A program made the position numbers and the translations under genes. From CAYVAP01 sp964521065 (GTDB lineage Bacteria > Bacteroidota > Bacteroidia > J057), in assembly GCA_964521065.1 (NCBI GenBank), contig CAZFPQ010000002.1, positions 1 to 64,000 on the forward strand: a DNA stretch of 64,000 nt, written 5' to 3'. Positions 36,858-45,916 of this stretch are shown in pieces (within the stretch, counting starts at the first letter, position 1; each line of letters opens with the position of its first letter). The notes beneath the pieces are model-generated. The model made no database searches. It was given only the letters and a program-made list of their open reading frames with translations, and was not told where the DNA came from.

Positions 36858-39800
36858 ATGCTTAATTCCTCCAACGCATCAAAAAAAGCCCGATCCTCAA
36901 AGTGGCTTACCCTCCTGATGACACTGTCATCTTTACTCATCTGCTCATTGGCATCATCAGCTAACCATACAAGCGAGCAAGAACTAATTTATTTAAATGG
37001 AGAGCGGCTAGAGCTAGCCAAACAACAGATTAAAGCCCAAAATCCTTTTTATGTAGAGGCGTATGACAAGCTCATTACCCTCGCTATGAGGGAATTAGAA
37101 AGAGAGATTGATCCAGTCACCCATAAGACCATTCTACCGGCCAGTGGGGACATTCATGACTACCATACCCTAGGGTCATATTACTGGCCAGATACCCGTA
37201 AAGAAGACGGCTTACCGTGGATTTACAAAGACGGAGAGTTCAACCCTATCAACCGAGGCCCTGAAACTGATTGGACACGTCTGAGAGAAATGTTTACCTC
37301 CTTACACACACTGAATTTGGCCTACTATTTTTCAGGAGAGGAGGTCTACCTACATAAGGCCCACCATATTGTCCGAGTTTGGTTTATTGAAGAAAAGACT
37401 AAGGTAAATCCTAACGTCAATTACGGCAAAGCCATACCGGGTAAGGTTTCGGGAACCAACTTCGCCATCATTGATTGGACGGATATAGGCAAGGTCATTA
37501 CGACCATTCAACTACTGGATGAGGGGGGCATGTGGAGTGCTCGTGATAAGAGCATCATGAATAAGTGGCTGGAAGACTATTACACCTGGCTGACCGAAAG
37601 TGAATTCGGCATTCGTGAGAGCACCAGAACCAATAACCACGGAACAAACTATGACTATCAGCTGATAGGTCTCATGATCTATCTTGGAAAGTTAAGCGAA
37701 GCTGAAGTCAAACTAGAGGAAGTCAAGGAAACACGCATAGCATCACAGATTAATCCAGATGGCAGTCAACCCCGCGAACTGGCTCGTACAAAATCCGTCA
37801 ACTATACGGTCAACAACTTATGGGCGCTGGCGCGTATGGCGGATCTGGCTTATCGCTTCACCGAGATAGACCTGTGGCATTACCAAAGTGAAGACGGAGT
37901 CAGCTTGAAAAAGGCCTTTGAATTTGTGATTCCCTTTCTGACTGGAAAAAAAACCTGGGAGTGGAAACAAATCACAGGAGGAGGAGCCGACAGCCAATTG
38001 GTCAATATGGCTTTACCCATGCTTCACAGAAGCGAGTTGATGCTGGGCGTAAACATCCTCCCCATAGGTTTCCTTGGACATGAAAAATTTACTCCTCAAG
38101 AGATCCTGATGTATGCCCCCGAAACCAAAGGCTCAGACCCGAACTGGGGAAATGCCCGATGGATCTGGCAAGCAGAAGAGGGACCTGCTAATACCTGGGT
38201 CGCGTTTAGGAAAACCTTTGACCTGGAAGAATTACCCATGTCTGCTATGGCCAAAATTGCCGTTGATACCAAATATTGGCTTTGGGTAAATGGCGAGAGG
38301 GTCTTGTTTGAAGGCGGACTTGCCAGAGGGGCTGGGCCTGGTACAACTTATTTTGACCTGGTAGATATTGCATCCTTTTTAACAGAAGGACAAAACACCA
38401 TCGCTGTCCTCGTCTGGTATTGGGGCAGAACCAGAAAAGTACATGATGACAGTGGATGGGGAGGCCTGATTGTCCATGCGGATTTGGGAGAAAAAGCCCT
38501 CATCACGGACAGTAGCTGGAAGCTAACCTTGCACCCAGCCTATGATCCGGCTAGTGGAGGGGGCGGAAAAAGCGCCAATCGGGTCAATGCTTACAATGTC
38601 TATTTTGACGGTCGTAAAGCCTTGGGGGATTGGTCTGATCATGCTTGGTATCTACCGGGCTATGATGACAGCAGCTGGGGTCTCCCGACGGAAAAAGGAT
38701 GTGCGAACGCTAATCCTTGGGGTAGATTAGTAGAAAGGAGCATTCCGCGATGGAATGATCGAGGACTAGCTGATTATGGCTCCCTTAAACTAGATAATCA
38801 GGCGATCGAACTTCCTTTCTTCAACATGTCCGATTCTGTAAGGGAGATTCATGCTTTCCTACCCTTCAACCAGCAAGTCACACCTTTTTTGAAGGCAAAC
38901 TGCGAAGCCGGGCAGATCCTCACCATAGACACCGACAATCCTTTCAATTTACTTGAGGCAAAGTATACAACCCGAAAGGGCGTCCAGTCGTTCGAATCCT
39001 ATTCCTGGTTTAACGGACACGAAGTGATCTACCATATCCCGCCGGGGGTAGAAATCCTTGAGCTGAAGTATCGTTGGACGGGTCTAGGAGAAATGACTGG
39101 ATCATTTGAAGTTAGCGACTCCTTTTATACGCGCTTATGGTGGATGGCGAGAAATACCTTGTACATCTGTGCCAGGGATGGTTTTATGGATTGTCCAGAC
39201 CGGGAACGAGGCCTTTGGATCGGGGATGTGGGCGATCAGACAGGAGCCGTTTTTTACACCTTGGATGAAGCGGGTCGATTATTGTTGAAAAAGGCAATAG
39301 ATAACACCATCGCCTACAGAGATGGAGACACCTTACAGGGTTTAGCCCCTGGTTTTGGAGCTTATCGTGGCAAAAGTAGTGAATTGACTTGCCAGAGCCT
39401 CCAGTTCATTGACCACGTAGTTTGGCAATATTATTATCATACCGGAGACACAGTGACCCTAGCTCATGCCTATCCGGCCATTTTTCGCTACCTGAACCTA
39501 TGGAAAATGATGCCCGATGGACTGCCAGAACCTCGCCAAGGTTACGCCAACTGGGTGGATTGGGGAGCAGATCCTGATCCCGAACCTGTGAATGTTTGCT
39601 GGTATTATATCGCGTTAAAAGCGGCAAAGAACATGGCGCTCACCTTGCAAGTGTATGAGGATACGACTTGGTATGAAGATCGAATCGAAAGCATAGAGAG
39701 GAACTTTGCGAAAAAATATTGGAGGGGAACCCATTATGGATCAGCAGGAAAGCCAAGAGAAGAACGGACGAGTTCCCTGGCTCTCATAAGCGGATTGGCC

Positions 39801-40418
39801 AACGAGGGTTTCTACAAAATACTGGTTGATAGCACCTTGTTTCCAGTAAGGAAATCCAGTCCGCATATGGAGTGGCTCGCCGAGGAAGCTCTTATGGTAG
39901 CCGGGCAATATGACAAAGGCCTGCTGCGCATGAAGCAGCGTTATATGGACCAGGTTACAAGCGAAAACCTAAGCACCCTATACGAACGCTTTGATGTCAA
40001 CAGACGAGGGACATACAACCATGCCTGGAATGCCCCGAATTATGTTCTGTCTAGGTATATAGCTGGAATCAAACCTAGCGCCGTGGCCTGGGCCAGCTTT
40101 GAGGTAAAGCCCCAATTGGTACATCTCACCTATCTCAAACAAACAGTCCCTTCGGTGAAAGGAGACATCACCATAGAAATCAAGCAGGAAGCACACAGCT
40201 TTGCCATCGAGGTGAATGTACCTGAGCAAACCACTGCAACCGTCTACCTTCCCAAATCTCCAACAGGCATTTCAGAAGCCTGGGTGAATGGGCAATTAGC
40301 CTGGGAGAATGAAACATTCAATGATGAAGTAGAAGGCGTAAAACTCCATGATGTAGACCTGCAGTGGCTAAGCTTCGAGGTGAGGCCGGGCCAGTGGCAC
40401 TTCATCGCAAAAAGGTAA
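36858..40418 (+). CDS. Fused alginate-lyase-fold lyase and GH78 rhamnosidase
   Basis: The 1,186-residue exported protein (signal peptide about 1-36) joins two catalytic-type units. Residues 45-415 match the alginate lyase superfamily (PL5/PL38-like (alpha/alpha) barrel): NNHGTNYDYQ (259-268) and RELARTKSVNY (306-316). Residues 425-560 are a galactose-binding-like beta domain as in GH78 (RWIWQAEEGPANTWVAFRKTF), and 750-1100 are the GH78 barrel with DCPDRERGLWIGD (778-790), which keeps the final Asp. A beta domain closes the chain. The pairing suggests one protein that cuts a uronate-rhamnose chain and removes the exposed rhamnose. It follows GH78 by 61 nt. Confidence 0.82.
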   Translation: MLNSSNASKKARSSKWLTLLMTLSSLLICSLASSANHTSEQELIYLNGERLELAKQQIKAQNPFYVEAYDKLITLAMRELEREIDPVTHKTILPASGDIHDYHTLGSYYWPDTRKEDGLPWIYKDGEFNPINRGPETDWTRLREMFTSLHTLNLAYYFSGEEVYLHKAHHIVRVWFIEEKTKVNPNVNYGKAIPGKVSGTNFAIIDWTDIGKVITTIQLLDEGGMWSARDKSIMNKWLEDYYTWLTESEFGIRESTRTNNHGTNYDYQLIGLMIYLGKLSEAEVKLEEVKETRIASQINPDGSQPRELARTKSVNYTVNNLWALARMADLAYRFTEIDLWHYQSEDGVSLKKAFEFVIPFLTGKKTWEWKQITGGGADSQLVNMALPMLHRSELMLGVNILPIGFLGHEKFTPQEILMYAPETKGSDPNWGNARWIWQAEEGPANTWVAFRKTFDLEELPMSAMAKIAVDTKYWLWVNGERVLFEGGLARGAGPGTTYFDLVDIASFLTEGQNTIAVLVWYWGRTRKVHDDSGWGGLIVHADLGEKALITDSSWKLTLHPAYDPASGGGGKSANRVNAYNVYFDGRKALGDWSDHAWYLPGYDDSSWGLPTEKGCANANPWGRLVERSIPRWNDRGLADYGSLKLDNQAIELPFFNMSDSVREIHAFLPFNQQVTPFLKANCEAGQILTIDTDNPFNLLEAKYTTRKGVQSFESYSWFNGHEVIYHIPPGVEILELKYRWTGLGEMTGSFEVSDSFYTRLWWMARNTLYICARDGFMDCPDRERGLWIGDVGDQTGAVFYTLDEAGRLLLKKAIDNTIAYRDGDTLQGLAPGFGAYRGKSSELTCQSLQFIDHVVWQYYYHTGDTVTLAHAYPAIFRYLNLWKMMPDGLPEPRQGYANWVDWGADPDPEPVNVCWYYIALKAAKNMALTLQVYEDTTWYEDRIESIERNFAKKYWRGTHYGSAGKPREERTSSLALISGLANEGFYKILVDSTLFPVRKSSPHMEWLAEEALMVAGQYDKGLLRMKQRYMDQVTSENLSTLYERFDVNRRGTYNHAWNAPNYVLSRYIAGIKPSAVAWASFEVKPQLVHLTYLKQTVPSVKGDITIEIKQEAHSFAIEVNVPEQTTATVYLPKSPTGISEAWVNGQLAWENETFNDEVEGVKLHDVDLQWLSFEVRPGQWHFIAKR

Positions 40419-40483
40419 CAGCATGAGAAGGGCTTTGGGGTACACTGGGATTGAGAGATAAGCTCAATTGTTTTTGAAACCAA

Positions 40484-41515
40484 ATGAATCAAGCAATGAC
40501 AAAAAAAGTAAACGAGAATCGCATAAAATGGGGAATCCTAGGTGTGGGAGATGTATGTGAGGTAAAAAGTGCTCCTGCCATGCAGATCATCAAGAACTCA
40601 GGGGTGGTGGCAGTGATGCGTAGGAATGGAGCGAAAGCAAAAGATTATGCAAAAAGGCACCAAGTGCCGAAATGGTATGACCGCGCCGAAGACCTTATCC
40701 AGGACCCTGAGGTCAACGCTATTTATATCGCCACCCCTCCAAATGCCCATTCAGAACTCACAATTAAGGCAGCTTCAGCCGGAAAGCCTATCTATGTAGA
40801 AAAGCCAATGGCCAAGTCATTCGCTGAGTGCAAACAAATGATGGCTGCATGTAAGCAAGCCCATGTCCCCCTCTATGTAGCCTATTACCGCAGGATGCTC
40901 CCAAACTTTTTGAAGTTCAAAGAGCTCGTCGAGTCAGGGATTATTGGCGAAATTCGACTGGTTAAAATTGAACTCTACAAAACCGCAGAGCCTGACATAG
41001 TTGCGAACAAGGAAGCAAACCAGGCTTCAAACTGGAGGGTGAATCCAGAGATTTCTGGAGGAGGATATTTCTTTGACCTAGCCTCTCATCAGTTGGATTT
41101 TTTGGACTTTGTATTTGGACCTGTCCAATCCGTTGGAGGACATGCAGCCAATCAGGCAGGCCTATATCCAGCTGCGGACGTGGTAGTGGGGTATTTTACG
41201 TTTGAGAATAATATTCAGGGAGTCGGGAGTTGGTGTTTTACCGCAGATGAAACAGCAGAAAAGGATGAGTTGACAGTCATAGGGAGCAAAGGGACATTGA
41301 GCACCTCGTTCTTTGGAAAGCCCGAGATCTCATTGGCACTCTCTGGGGGTAAGGAGAACCAAAAGCTTAGTTTTCAACTACCCAAGCACATTCAGCAACC
41401 CCTGATCCAGACAGTAGTGGATGATCTGTTGGGTAAGGGCACCTGTCCCAGTACCGGCGCTACTGCGATCCGCACAAATTGGGTCATAGAGGAAATGACC
41501 AATAGGTTCGCCTAG
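40484..41515 (+). CDS. Gfo/Idh/MocA family oxidoreductase
   Basis: The 343-residue cytoplasmic protein has the Rossmann motif GILGVGDV (17-24), the conserved EKPMA (about 105-109) and the C-terminal alpha/beta domain with GGGYFFDLASHQLDFLDF. Family members oxidise or reduce sugars, inositols or their derivatives with NAD(P). Within this locus it probably processes an unusual sugar, such as an unsaturated uronate product or a xylose- or rhamnose-derived intermediate. A second ATG at 40496 is an equally plausible start. Confidence 0.88.
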   Translation: MNQAMTKKVNENRIKWGILGVGDVCEVKSAPAMQIIKNSGVVAVMRRNGAKAKDYAKRHQVPKWYDRAEDLIQDPEVNAIYIATPPNAHSELTIKAASAGKPIYVEKPMAKSFAECKQMMAACKQAHVPLYVAYYRRMLPNFLKFKELVESGIIGEIRLVKIELYKTAEPDIVANKEANQASNWRVNPEISGGGYFFDLASHQLDFLDFVFGPVQSVGGHAANQAGLYPAADVVVGYFTFENNIQGVGSWCFTADETAEKDELTVIGSKGTLSTSFFGKPEISLALSGGKENQKLSFQLPKHIQQPLIQTVVDDLLGKGTCPSTGATAIRTNWVIEEMTNRFA

Positions 41516-41577
41516 TAGTCGAATTACAAGAACGCCTGGAATTCCTCATCACCTTCCACATTCTCAATGGTTTCCCT

Positions 41578-43434
41578 ATGAGCTCCTATCATGCCCTGCT
41601 TACATTGGCCTCCGGGCTACTTCTTATCAGCACAATTAGCGGTTGCAAAGAGACAGCCCCACTCCCACCGCCCAACATTCTCTGGATCGTAAGTGAAGAC
41701 AACTCCCCTTTCCTGGGAGCCTATGGCGACAGCTTTGCCACTACCCCCAACCTTGACAAGTTGGCGGCTGAAGGGGTGCTATACGAACATGCTTTTGCCT
41801 CGGCCCCGGTCTGCGCGCCTTCTCGCAATACCCTCATTACCGGCGTTTATCCTCCTTCGATGGGTACCCAGCACATGCGGAGCAAGTATGCTTTGCCTGC
41901 CTTTATACGATTCTTCCCCACTTACCTGAGAGAAGCTGGCTACTACACGACCAACAATTTCAAGAAAGATTACAACGTAGCCGTAGATCAGTCTGAACAG
42001 GCCTGGGACGAGTCTAGCAAGGAGGCTACTTATCAAAATCGCCGACCCGGCCAACCTTTCTTTGCCGTATTCAACCATACAGTTTCTCACGAAAAAAGTA
42101 TTCATACGTCGATCCCATCAGTCAACCTTCGCCATGATCCCGAGCGAGTGCCTATTCCTCCTTATCACCCACCTACCGAGGAGATGAAGCACGACTGGGC
42201 CCAGTACTACGATAAGGTAGAGGACATGGACAGGCAAGCGGGAGACCTGCTGGCGCAATTGGAAGCTGATGGCTTAGCAGACAATACAATCGTATTTTAC
42301 TACAGCGACCACGGAGGCATACTAGGACGTAGCAAGCGTTTTCTTTTTGAGTCTGGGTTACGCATTCCCCTGATCGTGCGGGTACCAGAGAGGTATAAAC
42401 ACCTGATTGACCTACCCCCTGGCAGCAAAAGCAATCGCCTTGTAAGCTTTATTGACTTTGCTCCTACGGTACTGAGTCTGGCGGGGATCGAGATTCCCGA
42501 TTACATGCAGGGCAATGCCTTTATGGGCGAGTCAGCCATCGAAGACCTCGCATATGCTTTTGGATTTCGAGGGAGAATGGATGAAGTGTATGACCTAGGC
42601 CGCACTGCCAGGGACGAACGCTTCCGCTACGTCCGCAATTTCATGCCGCATCGTATCTACGGCCAATACCTGAGCTACCTGTGGCGGGCCCCTTCCATGC
42701 AATCGTGGGACAGTGCCTTTCAGGCCGGGGGGCTAACCGAGGTCCAATCTGCCTTCTTTCAGCCCAAACCCACCGAAGAACTCTATGACGTACGAGTCGA
42801 TCCCCATAACACCCAGAACCTCGCCGGAAACCCTGCTTATGCAGAAGACCTGAGGCGAATGCGTCAGGCGACCTTTGATTGGATGGCCACCATTCGTGAT
42901 GCGGGACTGATGCCAGAGGCAGAGATGATCCACCGGACGGGCGACAGCAGTACCTATGAATACGTCCACAGCGACGCCTATCCCTTTGATCGGATTCTAG
43001 AGACTGCTGACTGGGCTACCCAACGTGATCCAGCTTATGTGCCAGCCTTGCTAGACCGTAAGGATGATCCCAATGAAGCCGTGCGATACTGGGTCGCTAC
43101 AGGGTTGACAATCCTGAGTAAAGAGAAGCCTGAAGTGAGCGCTGTCTTGGCTCAGCTATGCATGGATCAATCTCCTAATGTAGCTATCGCTGCTGCAGAG
43201 GGACTGTTGAACACAGGAGAGAATGAGTTGGGACTTTCGGTCCTGGAGCGGTACCTCGACCACCCAGAAGAGAAAGTACGCGTCCATGCCCTAAATATCA
43301 TCCGGGTCATTGGAGAGGCCGCGCGGCCTCTCTTTCCCAAATTGCGAAAGCTGGTAGAGACAGGCGAGGACGGTTTCCAAGTTTATGATGTGCAGGCAGC
43401 CAAGGGAGTACTTAAACGGATGGAGGGAAGATAA
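41578..43434 (+). CDS. Sulfamidase-like S1 sulfatase with HEAT repeats, lipoprotein
   Basis: The 618-residue lipoprotein (lipobox STISGC, Cys23) carries the formylglycine motif CAPSR at Cys79 and the EDN metal-site start. It resembles the heparan N-sulfatase/S1_8-like sulfatases (NILWIVSEDNSPFLGAYGD, then FFPTYLREAGYYTTNNFKKDYN). Residues about 490-615 form HEAT-like helical repeats (AVRYWVATGLTIL, NVAIAAAEGLLNTG, EKVRVHALNIIRVIG), an extension beyond the catalytic part. In published ulvan loci S1_8 enzymes act on rhamnose-3-sulfate; that activity here is inference. Confidence 0.88.
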   Translation: MSSYHALLTLASGLLLISTISGCKETAPLPPPNILWIVSEDNSPFLGAYGDSFATTPNLDKLAAEGVLYEHAFASAPVCAPSRNTLITGVYPPSMGTQHMRSKYALPAFIRFFPTYLREAGYYTTNNFKKDYNVAVDQSEQAWDESSKEATYQNRRPGQPFFAVFNHTVSHEKSIHTSIPSVNLRHDPERVPIPPYHPPTEEMKHDWAQYYDKVEDMDRQAGDLLAQLEADGLADNTIVFYYSDHGGILGRSKRFLFESGLRIPLIVRVPERYKHLIDLPPGSKSNRLVSFIDFAPTVLSLAGIEIPDYMQGNAFMGESAIEDLAYAFGFRGRMDEVYDLGRTARDERFRYVRNFMPHRIYGQYLSYLWRAPSMQSWDSAFQAGGLTEVQSAFFQPKPTEELYDVRVDPHNTQNLAGNPAYAEDLRRMRQATFDWMATIRDAGLMPEAEMIHRTGDSSTYEYVHSDAYPFDRILETADWATQRDPAYVPALLDRKDDPNEAVRYWVATGLTILSKEKPEVSAVLAQLCMDQSPNVAIAAAEGLLNTGENELGLSVLERYLDHPEEKVRVHALNIIRVIGEAARPLFPKLRKLVETGEDGFQVYDVQAAKGVLKRMEGR

Positions 43435-43561
43435 CTCAGTGTGCTCAATCAGGTATAACTCAGACTCGCAACAAGCGGTGGTGTCCTATGAGGATCAAAA
43501 TGCACAGACACTTAACCCAATGCTTTGGGTTTGGACCACGCTACTAAACAGGATGAATGAC

Positions 43562-44932
43562 ATGAAACCTTTACTTTCAATCCTTTTCATACTCGCCTGT
43601 ATGATCTTTTCTTGTTCCCAAACAGAACAAGAGGTTGAATACTTCGCAAACAATGCCTTTGGCAACCCCATTACAGGCAATGCTGGGGAATATTATCAGG
43701 GGGTAACCTATGTCGCCTTCCAAGGAGAAAAGGAAGACCCTTACGTAGCAGCTTATGACCATGAAGAGGGCAAATGGCTTGGTCCCTTTAAGGCTGGCAC
43801 AAGCCTACTGGGCAAAACCCCTGGGAAGAAGATTGATAACCACGGAAAACCCTCTCTAGTCGTAGACAGTGAAGGCTATATTCACCTGGTATTCGGAGGA
43901 CATGGCGGAACCAGAGACCTAGGCGAAAATACCCTAGGCAATTACAATGATGGGAAACAAATCCACGTAAAGACCCGCAACCCAGAGGATATTAGTTCTT
44001 GGGAGGTGGTAGATAACCTCCCGCCATTCGCTACCTACAGTCAGTTTGTCAAAATGGACAATGGCGATATTTATTTGTTCTATCGTCATGGCGCGCACCG
44101 CAGCGATTGGGTGTATCAGGTGTCAAAAGATGATTGTCGTACCTTCTCGCCTAAAGTGTCCTTTCTTAAAGCAAAACCTGCCGCTCCGATCCCTGCTAGT
44201 GATAACGTTTGGGACTCGTGGTACATCAATCTCAGGAGAGGCAGAGGCAGTGATATCCTTGTATCCTACAACTACCATGTATGCCATAACATGAGTCCTG
44301 GTGTACACGCAGGCAGACGCCACAATTGCTACTTCATGCGGTTTGACACCGATCAAAACCAATGGCACAACATAAAGGGGGAGACGCTACAGCTTCCTAT
44401 TACAAAAGCCTATGCGGATACGATGACATTGGCTATAAATACCGAAGACAGATGGAACCATCTCGGACGGGTAGGACTTACCAAAGACGGCTATCCCATT
44501 ATCAATTGGTATGAAGGGAAAAATGATGGTTCCAGACATGGCGGCCCCAAACAACTGGTACAGTATCACTGGTCCGGTGAAAAATGGATGGGAGGTAGGA
44601 CGAATGTACCCTTAGAGGCTAGAGGGGAGGTACAAGCCAAATCTCGGGACTCGATTAGTTATTTATTGGGTTCTACAGAGGCGCAATCAGGGGAAGTTAG
44701 CTGGTGGGAAAGTGTCAATGGGGGAGAAACCTTTAGCCAAGGAGAGGTGCTGGTAAGTGCTGAAGGAGGAACGTTTAGCCTGTCGCATTTCGTCAGAAAT
44801 GCCCATCCGGATGCCCGCATACTCGCCACCCAGAAAATAGCCGGAACCGACTATTCCAAAATTTACCTTTTGGGAAACCAGGGAGCAATCTCTCGATCAG
44901 GGTCAGAAGCCCATACCCAGCATGTTGAGTAG
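43562..44932 (+). CDS. BNR_4 lyase, PL25-like ulvan lyase candidate, lipoprotein
   Basis: From ATG 43562 the protein has 456 residues and a lipoprotein signal (MIFSC, Cys18); the open frame begins upstream at 43385 inside the sulfatase gene, which is not a credible start. Almost the whole protein is a BNR_4 propeller. H94 (DNHGK), H114 (FGGHGG), Y159 (ATYSQ) and R175 (LFYRHG) give spacings of 20, 45 and 16, the same as I recall for the catalytic His123/His143/Tyr188/Arg204 of the PL25 enzyme PLSV_3936. It lies between two sulfatases and next to a DUF1961 gene, and should act in the periplasm or on the surface. Confidence 0.8.
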   Translation: MKPLLSILFILACMIFSCSQTEQEVEYFANNAFGNPITGNAGEYYQGVTYVAFQGEKEDPYVAAYDHEEGKWLGPFKAGTSLLGKTPGKKIDNHGKPSLVVDSEGYIHLVFGGHGGTRDLGENTLGNYNDGKQIHVKTRNPEDISSWEVVDNLPPFATYSQFVKMDNGDIYLFYRHGAHRSDWVYQVSKDDCRTFSPKVSFLKAKPAAPIPASDNVWDSWYINLRRGRGSDILVSYNYHVCHNMSPGVHAGRRHNCYFMRFDTDQNQWHNIKGETLQLPITKAYADTMTLAINTEDRWNHLGRVGLTKDGYPIINWYEGKNDGSRHGGPKQLVQYHWSGEKWMGGRTNVPLEARGEVQAKSRDSISYLLGSTEAQSGEVSWWESVNGGETFSQGEVLVSAEGGTFSLSHFVRNAHPDARILATQKIAGTDYSKIYLLGNQGAISRSGSEAHTQHVE

Positions 44933-44939
44933 CAAGCAT

Positions 44940-45755
44940 ATGAATATGAAATTCAAAAAAATCAAGTTGTTGAGCATCGCCTTCATCATGCTCTTGCCAT
45001 TAAAGGCCGCATGTCAGGAAAAAGGATTTGGCTTTGATTGCTTGAATGAGTCAGATGAATGGAAATTAGCCTTCGCAGACGAATGCACCGACGACTGGAC
45101 AAAAAAATGGTTTTGGGATGGGCTTCTCGCTACCGTAGAAAACACACAGGAAGGCATGCATTTTTCTGCTGGGCCTGAAGCGAAAAATGACGCCCATCAC
45201 GCCGTTTTATGGGCCAAAGAATCCTTCCAGGGGGATATCAAAATTGAGTACGATTACACCCGAACAGATTCGGCAATTCGATACGTTACCATTCTGTACA
45301 TTCAGGCTACCGGAGATCAAGAGGGGGACTTTATGGCTGATATCGCAGAATGGAACCAGTTCAGAGAGGTTCCTTCTATGCGGAAATATTTTGAAAACGT
45401 GAACCTGCTCCACATAAGCTATGCGGCATTTGGCAACGAAGGGGACGGCTTGCATTACATCCGGGCCCGCAGGTATCCCAAGCCGCAGGATAAGGGATTT
45501 GACATAACCCGCATCGCGCCTTCTTACGACTACAAAGGCTTTGTCAAGACTGGTCAACGCTACCCAACTATCAAGTCAGAGGACAAGTTATTCTTCAGGC
45601 TTGAGAGTACGGATGGGGAAGAACTATTCACCTGGGACTTATCAACCGTCGAACCTATCACAGAAGGGAGAATAGGGTTGCGCCACATGTATTCCCGTTC
45701 CGCTATTTACAAGGATTTCAAGGTCTACACCAGACAACGTAAAAACGAGCATTAG
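44940..45755 (+). CDS. DUF1961 jelly-roll protein
   Basis: The protein (271 residues from ATG 44940; 44922 and 44946 are alternatives) has a signal peptide ending KAACQ and one concanavalin-A-like beta-sandwich of DUF1961 type (ADECTDDWTKKWFWDG, DIKIEYDYTRTDSAIRY, GRIGLRHMYSRSAIYKDFKVY). The last segment is the standard end of laminarin-lectin-like folds. DUF1961 members occur in polysaccharide loci of Bacteroidota; an enzymatic or binding role is open. It directly follows the BNR_4 lyase, overlapping by 11 nt if the first ATG is used, which indicates translational coupling. Confidence 0.78.
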   Translation: MNMKFKKIKLLSIAFIMLLPLKAACQEKGFGFDCLNESDEWKLAFADECTDDWTKKWFWDGLLATVENTQEGMHFSAGPEAKNDAHHAVLWAKESFQGDIKIEYDYTRTDSAIRYVTILYIQATGDQEGDFMADIAEWNQFREVPSMRKYFENVNLLHISYAAFGNEGDGLHYIRARRYPKPQDKGFDITRIAPSYDYKGFVKTGQRYPTIKSEDKLFFRLESTDGEELFTWDLSTVEPITEGRIGLRHMYSRSAIYKDFKVYTRQRKNEH

Positions 45756-45916
45756 CATCCTGCTTCTTTTGTCCTTGATCCTGAGTATACTTTGGGCAAT
45801 TGGCCAGTTCATTTATGCAGGGAATCAAAAGCCTAAGAGCATCTTTTTCAAATCGGATGATCAAGAAATCAACAAGAAGACTATCTGATCATCGAGCACT
45901 GGCAATCAACAGAAAC

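Noticed and set aside
43385..43561. Upstream extension of the second BNR_4 gene
   Set aside because: It would overlap the sulfatase end by 50 nt and would bury the lipoprotein signal that begins at 43562.
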